The notes under the pieces were generated by a model. That model was not told the DNA's origin. It saw only the letters and a list, made by a program, of their open reading frames with translations, and did not search any database. Positions 18,522 to 27,262 of a stretch of 64,000 bases of DNA are shown piece after piece. The stretch comes from Myxococcales bacterium. Lineage in GTDB: Bacteria > Myxococcota_A > Polyangia > Palsa-1104 > JAEUJZ01. The number at the start of each line of letters is the position of its first letter. Within the stretch, counting starts at the first letter, position 1. The stretch covers positions 62,001 to 126,000 of the forward strand of contig JAEUJZ010000093.1 in assembly GCA_016794505.1 (NCBI GenBank), in the 5' to 3' direction. Made by a program: the position numbers and the translations under genes.

Positions 18522-21500
18522 GTGAACCAACGAACAGCAATGCCATCGCCATCATCGGCATGGCAGGACGCTTTCCACAGTCCCCGGACATCGCAACATT
18601 CTGGCGGAATCTGCGGGATGGCGTGGACTGCATCACCCACTTCACTGTCGAGGAACTTCTAGGCGCAGGCGTTCCCGGCAACGTGCTGCGGAATCCGTCC
18701 TATGTCCGGGCACGCGGCATCATCCAGGATGAGGATGGATTCGACAACGCTCTGTTCGGCATGGGACCGCACGAAGCCGAGTGTACCGATCCGCAGCAGC
18801 GCATGTGGCTGGAGTGTGCTCTGACCGCCTTGGAGGACGCCGGATGCAATCCTCACACGTACAAAGGACTGATCGGCGTCTTCGCAGGGGTGGGCAGCCC
18901 AGATTACCTTTTGCGCTGGCCAGCCCCTGGCGGAGATCCGCTGACTTCGTATCAACTGCTGATCGGCAATGACAAAGACTTCGTGGCCACGCGCACAGCG
19001 TACAAGCTGGGCCTGCGCGGTCCTTGTCTATCGGTTCAGACCGCCTGTTCCAGCTCGCTGGTAGCCGTCGCGTTGGCTTGTCAGCAGCTTCTTTCCTATC
19101 AGTGCGACATGGCCGTTGCCGGCGGCGCATCGCTCAGCGTACCGACCCGCGTCGGGTACTGGTACCGCGAAGGCATGATCCTTTCCCCCGACGGCAAGTG
19201 CCGCGCCTTCGACGCCCGAGCCCAGGGAACCGTGCCCGCCGACGGGGTGGGCGCCGTCGTTCTCAAGCGCTTGGCCGAGGCCATAAGCGATGGCGATGAC
19301 ATCTATGCCGTGATCCACGGCGTAGCCATCAACAACGATGGCGATAGCAAGGTGGGCTTCACCGCTCCCAGTGTCGGTGGCCAGGTGGATGCCATCACGC
19401 AAGCGCTGGCCTACGCCGGGCTGTCGCCCAAAGACGTCACGCTGCTGGAAGCTCACGGCACAGGAACCGCGCTGGGTGATCCGATTGAGTTTTCCGCCCT
19501 GGATCACGTCTTCCGCGATGCCGGAGTGCCGCGCTCGCACTGCACGCTTGGCTCGGCCAAGACCTATATCGGACACCTAAACATCGCAGCAGGAATCGCC
19601 GGACTGATCAAGGCCGTGCTGTCGATCAAGAACCGCATGCTGCCGGCCATGCTGCATTTTGAAAAACCCAATCCCGAGATTCCGCTTCAGGACAGCCCGT
19701 TCCAGATCAATCGTGAGCTGCGCCCATGGACCGCGGAAGGTCCCCTGATTGCTGGGGTGAGCTCGTTTGGCATCGGTGGAACGAATGCTCACGTGATCGT
19801 CGGACAGGCGCCGGAAACTAAGCAATCCCCGCCGCGGGGAACGGCTCTGCAGCTGCTGCCGTTGTCAGCGGCCGTACCGCATGCCGTGCGGCGCATCGCC
19901 AGCGACCTGGCGAACTTCCTGGACCGACAGCCCCTGCCCTTTTCGTCGGTCGCGCACACTCTGCAGACCGGACGTATGGAGCGCCGCCACCGCCAAGCGC
20001 TCATCGCCCGCGACGCGGCGGACGCCGTGCGCAAGCTCCGTGATCAGACGACGCCGAGCACGATCCTGGACTCTCCTGAAGCCATTGGATTCCTATTTCC
20101 CGGCCAAGGCGCGCAGTATCCCGGTATGGCCATGTCCCTCGCCCGCGACATCCCTGCGGTACGGGAAGAGCTTCAGCGCGCGGATCACATCCTGCAGAAA
20201 GAGCTGGGCATTCCGCTCTGGCGCTTGCTGCAAGAACGTCAGGCCATTGAGCAGACATCCGTCTTGCAGCCCATCCTCTTCGCCGTGGAATACGCCATTG
20301 CCAGCGTGCTCCTGCGCTGGGGTGTCGTGCCCGCCGGACTTCTTGGGCACAGCCTGGGGGAATATGTCGCGGCCTGCGTGTCCGGCGTATTTTCCGTCGA
20401 GCAAGCACTGGTCCTTGTCGCCGAGCGCGGTCGCTTGATGCAAGACACCCCGGCGGGATCGATGCTGTCGGTCCCGCTTGGCGAGGCCGAGCTTCGCCCA
20501 CTGCTCGGAAATGCGCTCGATCTAGCGGCCGTCAACAGCGCCAGTCAGTGTGTGGTCAGCGGCACGCAGGAAGCCATCTCGCAGCTTTCGGATCAACTCG
20601 CGGCACGTGGGCTGGAAGGGCGCCGACTGCGAACCTCGAATGCCTTCCACTCGCGCCTGATGGATCCGATCCTGGAGCGCTTCGCGCGAACCTTGGCGCG
20701 GACGCGCATGCAGTCCGGTACCATTCCTTTTTTATCGTGTCTAACTGGGGACTGGCTGCCGGCACACGAGGCGATGCAGCCAGAGTACTGGGTGCGTCAG
20801 CTACGCAGCACGGTTCGTTTTGATCAAGCGCTGGGTCGGCTGCTAAAACGCGCCCCCTCTTTGGTCGAATGCGGTCCGGGTGAGTCGTTGAGCTCGCTGG
20901 CACGCCGTCACAGCGAGAGGCCGGAGCCCCTGCAGGTCTTGCCCACGCTTGGGCGATCTGGCGACGAAGCGGCGGAAGCTGAACGGACTCTTGGCGTTGC
21001 CGCACGAGCGTGGTGCATGGGAATTCCGATTTTGTGGTCGGCACTGCGTGAGAGCTTAAGCGAAAGCCAGGACCGGACGGCCATCCCGCAGCGGGTACAC
21101 CTTCCCACGTATCCGTTTGAGCGGAAGAAGTTCTGGGCCGTGCGCGGAGTGACTGGTTACTACCCACGGGATGTCAGCGGATCGTTTTCGCAGACCGGTT
21201 CACACACCGGCCGGATCCAACTTCCGCGCCCGACGTTTTCGGGAACGCTGGCTGGACGCAGGACGCGCATGACTCTGCACGGCCAGCCGATCTTGGATCC
21301 CAAAAACGCGCTGGCGGCCGCAGCGCCAGAGACCACGCTGCCGCGTCCACAGGGTCCCCCTGGCTGGCTGTACACGCCCGCGTGGCGCCCCGCACCGGCA
21401 GGCCTGAAAGGCAAACCGATCCGTCGCTGGCTGGTCTTTGCCGATGCAGCGGGAATCGGACAGCGCCTCGCCGAGCGCTTGGGCGATTCCTGCATGGTGG

Positions 21501-23548
21501 TGACCATCGGCGCGGGCTTTGCCAAGCTGGGACCGCAGCGTTTCGAGGTCAACCCAACCAGCGTGGCCGATCTGTCTGCGCTGTTCGCCGCACTCAAGTC
21601 CGATCCGCCGGATGGCATCTTGCACACGCTGTCGCTGGATCCGCCAGCAGGGCAAGACCGCACGGAAGTCGCATTGAACAACGGATACTTCTCGGTCATC
21701 ACTCTTCTGCAGGCGCTCAGTAGCGCGGGACTCTCGGTCGCGCAGCTAAACGTCGTAACCGTGGGTGCTGTGGCCGCTCGCGGCAAGCCGAGCAGCCCTC
21801 TTTCCGCGCTGCTGTGCGGGTTGGGAAAAGTGGTTCCGTTTGAGTATCCCGAGCTTGCCTTTCGCCAGATCGATCTGGCCAGCCATGAGCTTCATACCGA
21901 CGATGTGCGTCGCTTGATCGTGAACGAGTTGAGCTTGATCCCCAGCACTCCGCTCATTGCTCTGCGGGCTGGTGAGCGCCTCTATTGCACCTATGAACCC
22001 ATGGGGGAAGCGGTTCCGCCGCCGTTTCCGATTTTGCAGCAAGGGGGCGTGTACTTGATCACGGGCGGCCTGGGTGGAATCGGACTGACCTTGGCCGAGC
22101 ATCTGGCTTCAACGTACGGTGCGCGCTTGATTCTTGTCAGCCGCAATGGCACGCCACCGGAAAAGGACTGGCGCCACATCCTGTCCCTGCCTCGCCAGGA
22201 TGAAGTCCGGCTGCGCCTTGAAAAGTACCTGCAAGTGCGCGTCAACGCCGGAGGGCTGCTCGTGCAGGCCGCCGATGTCAGCGATCCAGCACAGACTCGC
22301 ATGCTGGTCGATCTGGCAATGTCCCGCTTCGGGACTTTAGATGGCGTAATCCATACTGCGGGAGTCGCCACAGGCGGACTTCTGCATCAGCGCACGCGCG
22401 AGAGTTCTTTGGAGATTCTGCGGTCCAAAGTGCATGGAACCCTGGCACTTGAGGCGGCTCTGCGCGGCGTTCCCATCGACTTCTTCCTTTTGTGCTCTTC
22501 GCTCACCGCGATCTTGGGCGGAATGGGACAGGCCGACTATGCGGCTGCCAACGCCTTCCTCGACGCCTACGCGGCAAGCAGCAACGGCGAAGAAGGGCGC
22601 CTAGTGCTCTCGATCAACTGGGACGGCTGGCGAGAGGTTGGCGCCGCAGCCCGCCATGCCACCAAGAAAAAGGAATCAGAACGGGCGGCAGCCCTTCATC
22701 ACCCGCTTCTCGATGGCTGGGAACAGACGCCCCGCGGCGGAGCCTATCGCACACTCGTGACCAAGGATTCTTGGCTGCTGCCAAAGTCCGGCCAGAGCGG
22801 ATCGCGCATCCTGCCGATCGCGGCGCAGATCGAGCTCGCGTGTGCGCTGGCTCAAGCGCATGACTTGGGATTCCCATGTACGCTGCGCGCCATCCAGTTC
22901 GCCGCGCCATGCATCGTATCGGACGATGAACCTGTGGCCTTGTATTCCTTTGTCCAAGAAAGCAACGGTCAGTTCAGCATTCAAATCGAACGAGAAGATG
23001 CAGGTGGAGCGTGGCAGACGCTGGTCACGCTCCAGGCGACCCCTGGAGCGCTAGACTCCGCCGCTTGTCCGTCGCTGCCAAGCGCTCCTCCCCCGCTTCT
23101 AGGTCAACAGGACTTGGCAGATCTGAGCGAGCGATTGCGTGCGCTGGGCCCCCCCTTTCAATGTCAGCAAGGTACGAGCCCACCTGTACGGGAAAGCGAT
23201 CCCGGCGCGGTGTCCCAGGATGCACCGACGCAGTTCACGTACAGCGCCCCGTTCCGTTTGCCCTCTGCCCTTGCGGCCGATGCCGCTCGCTTTGTGCTGC
23301 ATCCGGCCTTGCTCGAAGCCAGCAGTATGCTCATCCGTCACGCTGGCGACGCAATGGCGCAGCCAGTCTCGATTGAGAGCATGACCGTCTTTGCACCGCT
23401 TGGCGACGACATTCAGGCCTGTGTGCAGTACCAAACGCAGGACGCCATGCGACATGGACAGCTCTGGATTCTGTCTGCTGCTGGGCAGCTGTTGGTACGA
23501 ATCGATGGCATGGCACTGCGCTGTGATGGCGCACAAAAAGGGGTGTGA
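18518..23548 (+). CDS. Type I polyketide synthase, KS-AT-KR-degenerate DH
   Basis: A 1676-residue module. KS (about residues 8-430) has active Cys177 (TACSSS), HGTGTALGDP and the GHL His. AT (about 524-860) has GHSLGEY with Ser612 and a SNAFHS motif, which points to malonyl-CoA. KR (about 930-1385) has GGLGGIG at about 1182 and the Ser...Tyr1341 (GQADYAAANAF) catalytic set. A double hot-dog fold follows (about 1393-1670): it has the HPLL start and LHPALLEAS, but the HxxxGxxxxP His is Ser and the catalytic Asp is Glu, so dehydration is doubtful. No ACP is present here; it is on the next gene. The order KR before DH is unusual. It overlaps the NRPS by four bases, so translation is coupled. Confidence 0.93.
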   Translation: MSEPTNSNAIAIIGMAGRFPQSPDIATFWRNLRDGVDCITHFTVEELLGAGVPGNVLRNPSYVRARGIIQDEDGFDNALFGMGPHEAECTDPQQRMWLECALTALEDAGCNPHTYKGLIGVFAGVGSPDYLLRWPAPGGDPLTSYQLLIGNDKDFVATRTAYKLGLRGPCLSVQTACSSSLVAVALACQQLLSYQCDMAVAGGASLSVPTRVGYWYREGMILSPDGKCRAFDARAQGTVPADGVGAVVLKRLAEAISDGDDIYAVIHGVAINNDGDSKVGFTAPSVGGQVDAITQALAYAGLSPKDVTLLEAHGTGTALGDPIEFSALDHVFRDAGVPRSHCTLGSAKTYIGHLNIAAGIAGLIKAVLSIKNRMLPAMLHFEKPNPEIPLQDSPFQINRELRPWTAEGPLIAGVSSFGIGGTNAHVIVGQAPETKQSPPRGTALQLLPLSAAVPHAVRRIASDLANFLDRQPLPFSSVAHTLQTGRMERRHRQALIARDAADAVRKLRDQTTPSTILDSPEAIGFLFPGQGAQYPGMAMSLARDIPAVREELQRADHILQKELGIPLWRLLQERQAIEQTSVLQPILFAVEYAIASVLLRWGVVPAGLLGHSLGEYVAACVSGVFSVEQALVLVAERGRLMQDTPAGSMLSVPLGEAELRPLLGNALDLAAVNSASQCVVSGTQEAISQLSDQLAARGLEGRRLRTSNAFHSRLMDPILERFARTLARTRMQSGTIPFLSCLTGDWLPAHEAMQPEYWVRQLRSTVRFDQALGRLLKRAPSLVECGPGESLSSLARRHSERPEPLQVLPTLGRSGDEAAEAERTLGVAARAWCMGIPILWSALRESLSESQDRTAIPQRVHLPTYPFERKKFWAVRGVTGYYPRDVSGSFSQTGSHTGRIQLPRPTFSGTLAGRRTRMTLHGQPILDPKNALAAAAPETTLPRPQGPPGWLYTPAWRPAPAGLKGKPIRRWLVFADAAGIGQRLAERLGDSCMVVTIGAGFAKLGPQRFEVNPTSVADLSALFAALKSDPPDGILHTLSLDPPAGQDRTEVALNNGYFSVITLLQALSSAGLSVAQLNVVTVGAVAARGKPSSPLSALLCGLGKVVPFEYPELAFRQIDLASHELHTDDVRRLIVNELSLIPSTPLIALRAGERLYCTYEPMGEAVPPPFPILQQGGVYLITGGLGGIGLTLAEHLASTYGARLILVSRNGTPPEKDWRHILSLPRQDEVRLRLEKYLQVRVNAGGLLVQAADVSDPAQTRMLVDLAMSRFGTLDGVIHTAGVATGGLLHQRTRESSLEILRSKVHGTLALEAALRGVPIDFFLLCSSLTAILGGMGQADYAAANAFLDAYAASSNGEEGRLVLSINWDGWREVGAAARHATKKKESERAAALHHPLLDGWEQTPRGGAYRTLVTKDSWLLPKSGQSGSRILPIAAQIELACALAQAHDLGFPCTLRAIQFAAPCIVSDDEPVALYSFVQESNGQFSIQIEREDAGGAWQTLVTLQATPGALDSAACPSLPSAPPPLLGQQDLADLSERLRALGPPFQCQQGTSPPVRESDPGAVSQDAPTQFTYSAPFRLPSALAADAARFVLHPALLEASSMLIRHAGDAMAQPVSIESMTVFAPLGDDIQACVQYQTQDAMRHGQLWILSAAGQLLVRIDGMALRCDGAQKGV

Positions 23549-23550
23549 GT

Positions 23551-25860
23551 ATGTTCAGCGACATCATCACAGTGGCATCGCCCGGACACCTAGATGTTCT
23601 TGCGCGGCGACGGATTGAACGTCCGCCCATGAAAGCGGATCAGGTTGAAATCGAAGTCGATGCAGTGGCCCTGAACTACAAGGACATCTTGCTCGCCATG
23701 GGGGTCATACCCGCCCCCGATGGTGGACTGCCAAGCCTGGGTTCTGAGTGCTGCGGGCGCGTCATCCAAGTCGGGTCGCAGGTCTCTGGTCTGGCGGTAG
23801 GCGATGACGTCGTCGCGATGGGCACGGGTTGCCTGGCGACTTCGATCTGCCTACCGGCCGAGCTCGTGCGCCCCAAGCCGCGCAACATCGACAAGCTGGA
23901 TGCCGTCACCCTCCCCGTTGCCTTTGTCACCGCCACGTATGCGCTGGAAGAGCTGGCCCGACTTCGCCAAGGAGATCGTGTTCTGATCCATGCAGCGTCG
24001 GGCGGTGTCGGCTTGGCCGCTCTGCAAGTGGCTCAGCTCACTGGGGCACAGATCTTTGCGACGGCCGGCAGCGAAGAGAAGCGAGCGTTTCTGCGTCAGC
24101 GCGGCATCGAGCACGTGATGGACTCGCGCACGGCTGCTTTTGCCGACGAGATCTTAGCCAAGACCGGCGGCGAAGGCGTCGATGTCATCTTGAATAACCT
24201 ATCAGGCGCACTGCTCGAACGCAGCTTGTCGGTCCTAGCACCGCACGGACGATTTATAGAGCTTGGCGTGCGTGATGCGCTGGAAGGGCGGGCGATTGCG
24301 CTATCGCTCTTTTCGCGCGGCGCATCGTTCTGCGCAGTTGGATATATGAATGCGCTGCCGCGCCTGGGTCTGCGCTTCGCAGACATCATTGCCCGCGCTG
24401 AAATCGGCGAAATTCGTCCGCTGCCCAAGCGTCTGTTCACGGTGGATGATCTGCCTGAGGCACTCTCGCATCTGTCGCGGGCGCGGCACATCGGCAAAGT
24501 GGTGGTCGTCCTGCGCGGAGACATCGGAGTCCGCACCGCGATCGAACCGGAGGATCCAACAAAGGACTACTTGTTGCCCGCGGAAGGAATCGAGCTGTTC
24601 GAGCTCTGCCTAGCAGCGGGACGCTCGCATGTCCTGGTGTCCAAGCTGCCGCTCGAATCGCGCCTGTCGAAACGCTTGTCCCCGAGCGTGCCGCAGGAAG
24701 TCGACACCAGCGCACCGACGACGCGACCAGCCACGCGCACCGTCGCTGCCGCAGCGGCAGCACCGCGCGTTGCACAGCGCAAGCGCCATCCTCGCCCCAA
24801 CCTGGCCACCGCCTATGTCGCGCCGCGCAACTCGTTCGAGGCGCAGATTGCCGAGCGCTGGGGCTACTACTTGGGACTTGAGAGCGTTGGGGTGTTCGAT
24901 GACTTCTTCGCGTTGGGCGGAGACTCCCTGTTGGCAGTGCAGCTCTCACAAGCTCTGCGAACGCAGCTCAAGCTCACGCTGCCGGCTCATGTCCTTTTGG
25001 AAAACCCAACTGTCGCTGGCCTTGCGAGCTGTCTGGGGCAAGCCCCCAAGACAGAAGACATCTCAAAGCGCTTGGTCCGCTTGGCAGTCGGCCCCAAAGG
25101 GGCCCGGCCGTTGTTCCTTATTCATCCTGTCGGTGGGCACGTCTATTTCTATCAAGCGCTGGCCCAAGGTCTTTCCGATGTCGCACCGATTTATGGCATT
25201 ACGGCCCAAGGTGTCGACGGGGAAGCCCCACCGCTTAGCACGATTGAAGAGATGGCCAAGAGCTATATCGAAGCGATCGCCAGCGTGCAGCCCAAGGGTC
25301 CGTATCGTCTGGGTGGATCGTCGTTCGGCGGGGTCGTGGCGTTTGAGATGACGCATCACTTGCTGCAGCGCGGCGAGCAGGTGGACCTGTTGACCATGAT
25401 TGACAGTCCTGGTCCGGGGGCCATGCCAGCCGGTTTCCGCGGCGATGCCGAGATCCTGGCCTATCTGCTGTCGCGCGGCGAAAGCGGCGATCTGCACCTG
25501 CAGAAGCTCTCGCGTATGAGCGACGATGAGATGCTGCGTTACTTCCTGCAACACAGCGAAGCCAAAGAGCGGCTGCCACCCGCTGCCAATATCGAAAGCA
25601 TCCGCCACTTCCTGCACTTGTTCCGTGCCAACTTTGATGCCCTGCTCAGGTATCAGCCGCGTTCCTGTGCCGTCGATGGAATCATGTTCCAAGCCAGTGA
25701 AGCGGACGGAGTGAACCCGGTGGGAGTCGAGCGAGTCTGGTTGCCATTCTTCCGCCGCTTGGAGACCATCGATACACCCGGCAATCACATCACGATGAAC
25801 CTGCAGCCCAACGTAACTGTCATCATCGACCGCCTGCGGGCTGCTCTGAAGACTCCCTAA
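23551..25860 (+). CDS. Split PKS half-module: ER-ACP-thioesterase
   Basis: A 769-residue protein completing the line. Residues about 1-325 form an enoyl reductase of the PKS-ER type (ALNYKDILLAMG; NADPH loop HAASGGVGLAALQ). A linker with YLLPAEGIELFELCLAAGRSHVLVS looks like the segment that normally follows a KR, which suggests rearrangement. The ACP carries phosphopantetheine Ser459 (LGGDSL), and the thioesterase has GSSFG with Ser591 and a late GNH His. The TE should release the chain by hydrolysis or cyclisation. The ATG at 23551 follows an AAGGGG ribosome site; a GTG at 23545 overlapping the PKS stop is the alternative. The KS-AT-KR protein must dock to this one for extension and reduction. 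Confidence 0.93.
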   Translation: MFSDIITVASPGHLDVLARRRIERPPMKADQVEIEVDAVALNYKDILLAMGVIPAPDGGLPSLGSECCGRVIQVGSQVSGLAVGDDVVAMGTGCLATSICLPAELVRPKPRNIDKLDAVTLPVAFVTATYALEELARLRQGDRVLIHAASGGVGLAALQVAQLTGAQIFATAGSEEKRAFLRQRGIEHVMDSRTAAFADEILAKTGGEGVDVILNNLSGALLERSLSVLAPHGRFIELGVRDALEGRAIALSLFSRGASFCAVGYMNALPRLGLRFADIIARAEIGEIRPLPKRLFTVDDLPEALSHLSRARHIGKVVVVLRGDIGVRTAIEPEDPTKDYLLPAEGIELFELCLAAGRSHVLVSKLPLESRLSKRLSPSVPQEVDTSAPTTRPATRTVAAAAAAPRVAQRKRHPRPNLATAYVAPRNSFEAQIAERWGYYLGLESVGVFDDFFALGGDSLLAVQLSQALRTQLKLTLPAHVLLENPTVAGLASCLGQAPKTEDISKRLVRLAVGPKGARPLFLIHPVGGHVYFYQALAQGLSDVAPIYGITAQGVDGEAPPLSTIEEMAKSYIEAIASVQPKGPYRLGGSSFGGVVAFEMTHHLLQRGEQVDLLTMIDSPGPGAMPAGFRGDAEILAYLLSRGESGDLHLQKLSRMSDDEMLRYFLQHSEAKERLPPAANIESIRHFLHLFRANFDALLRYQPRSCAVDGIMFQASEADGVNPVGVERVWLPFFRRLETIDTPGNHITMNLQPNVTVIIDRLRAALKTP

Positions 25861-25875
25861 GGAGGCACAGAGACC

Positions 25876-26283
25876 GTGCTAGAAGAACGACGGATGAGAA
25901 TCATTCGCAGGATCTTTGATGCGTTCGTCCATGAAGGCAGCGCGGATCCGCTGATGGCCGCGGTCAGCGATGACGTCGAATGTGTGCTGACGATCGCCAA
26001 GGGCACACCGCTTAGCGGGACCTTCCGCGGCAAAGCAGGCCTGCAGCGCTACTTTGAAACGCAGGCTGACCTGGCCGAGATTCAGAGCATCGAGATTCTG
26101 AATTTTCTCGCTGGAGGCGACCAGATCGCGGTCGCTGGACGCGAGACCTTGCACATCAAACGAACGGGCGAGATCTGCAAAGACTCCGATTTCGTCACGC
26201 TGTTTACGTTCCGCGAGGACACGATCATTCGGATCTTGACGATCGAAGACACGACCTCGCTGGCTCTAGCCTATCGTTCGTAG
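25876..26283 (+). CDS. SnoaL/NTF2-like protein at the end of the biosynthetic operon
   Basis: A 135-residue protein with the cone-shaped NTF2-like pattern: an N-terminal helix (RIIRRIFDAFVHEGSADPLMAAVSDDV), a strand pair, GTFRGKAGLQRYFETQ, and late strands FVTLFTFREDTIIRILTIED. Many SnoaL-like proteins act as small-molecule cyclases or isomerases in polyketide pathways, and others only bind ligands. The GTG start at 25876 has GGAGG ten bases upstream, and the gap from the ER-ACP-TE stop is 15 bases, so it is very likely the fourth gene of the operon. It could act on the released or tethered product. Its 3' end overlaps the convergent kinase gene by 13 bases. Confidence 0.8.
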   Translation: MLEERRMRIIRRIFDAFVHEGSADPLMAAVSDDVECVLTIAKGTPLSGTFRGKAGLQRYFETQADLAEIQSIEILNFLAGGDQIAVAGRETLHIKRTGEICKDSDFVTLFTFREDTIIRILTIEDTTSLALAYRS

Positions 26284-27122
26284 GCTGAGAGACCGTCGAG
26301 CGCACGCAACAACGCATCGGCACTGGGGAAGCGATCGGAAGCCTTCTTTGTCAGCATCTGCGCGACCAGGGCCTCTAGCTCGCGCGGTACCCCAGCTATG
26401 AACTCGCCCAGTGGCGGCGCATCCTGCAGGCGAATCTGAGAAAACAGAGCCGGCACCGTGCTCGCCATAAATGGGGGTCTGCCGGTCAAGCTCTCAAACA
26501 ACACACAGCCAGCCGCGTAGATATCCGTCTCGGGCCCGAGGCGAGGTGAGCGCTCGGTCTGTTCTGGAGCCATGTACTCGGGAGTGCCCACCACCATTCC
26601 GGTTCGCGTCAAACGAAATCCCCCTGGTCCCGCGGCAATTCCGAAGTCGATCAGCAAAACGGAATCTGGCGACCCACCGCGCAGAAAGACATTGGTGGGC
26701 TTCAGATCGCGATGCAAGACCCCGCGGGCATGAGTGGCGCGCAGCGCTTCCGCCAAGCCGCGCAGCATGCGCAGCGAAGTGGAAATGGGCAGACGCCCGT
26801 GCTGCTCCAGGTGCGTCTTCAAATCGTGTCCCTCAAGCCACTCAAGGACCAGATAGGGGTCGCCTTCGATCATGCCCAGCGAGATGTAGCTAACGATGCG
26901 AGGATGGCGGATCTCCGCCATCATGCGCGCCTCGCGAAAGAAGCGAACGCGCTCTTGGGCTCCCATTCCATGCAGGACTTTGATCGCAACCCGCTTGTTG
27001 GTTCGAAGATCACGAGCGCGGAAGACGCTGCCCATTCCACCGTCCGCCGCATGGCGCTCGATTTCGAAGCGCGAGTCCAAGACAGTCCCTGGCTGCAGAT
27101 GTGCTGGCACTTCTTCTAGCAT
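26271..27122 (-). CDS. Compact Ser/Thr protein kinase convergent with the NRPS-PKS operon
   Basis: A 283-residue kinase consisting of almost nothing but the catalytic domain. It has a glycine loop DGGMGSVF at about residues 28-34, VAIKVL with Lys48, HRDLKPTN with Asp138, DFG with Asp158 and APEQ. There is no transmembrane segment or sensor. It resembles the kinase domain at the N-terminus of the neighbouring 1314-residue protein, suggesting duplication. The frame stays open to 27188 but only from a TTG; the ATG at 27122 starts just before the conserved domain. Its stop lies inside the end of the SnoaL-like gene on the opposite strand. Control of the biosynthetic operon is a guess from position. 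Confidence 0.87.
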   Translation of the reverse strand: MLEEVPAHLQPGTVLDSRFEIERHAADGGMGSVFRARDLRTNKRVAIKVLHGMGAQERVRFFREARMMAEIRHPRIVSYISLGMIEGDPYLVLEWLEGHDLKTHLEQHGRLPISTSLRMLRGLAEALRATHARGVLHRDLKPTNVFLRGGSPDSVLLIDFGIAAGPGGFRLTRTGMVVGTPEYMAPEQTERSPRLGPETDIYAAGCVLFESLTGRPPFMASTVPALFSQIRLQDAPPLGEFIAGVPRELEALVAQMLTKKASDRFPSADALLRALDGLSAYER

Positions 27123-27262
27123 CCGCAAACTCTCGGCCACTGCAACCACAAAGTCGCGCCGGAAGCGAGAAGGGATGGCCGCCCCCAACGCGCTTCACGC
27201 ATGATATAAAAATGGGCGTCCCTTCTGCTTATGCACGGATCACTTGGCGGAGACCCTAGACC
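27123..27262. promoter_or_regulatory. Divergent promoter region between two kinase genes
   Basis: A 140-base gap between kinases pointing away from each other. It contains TATAAA at 27205-27210 in a short AT-rich patch, which could serve as a -10 element for the rightward gene. No convincing -35 was found at the right distance for either gene. Confidence 0.3.
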
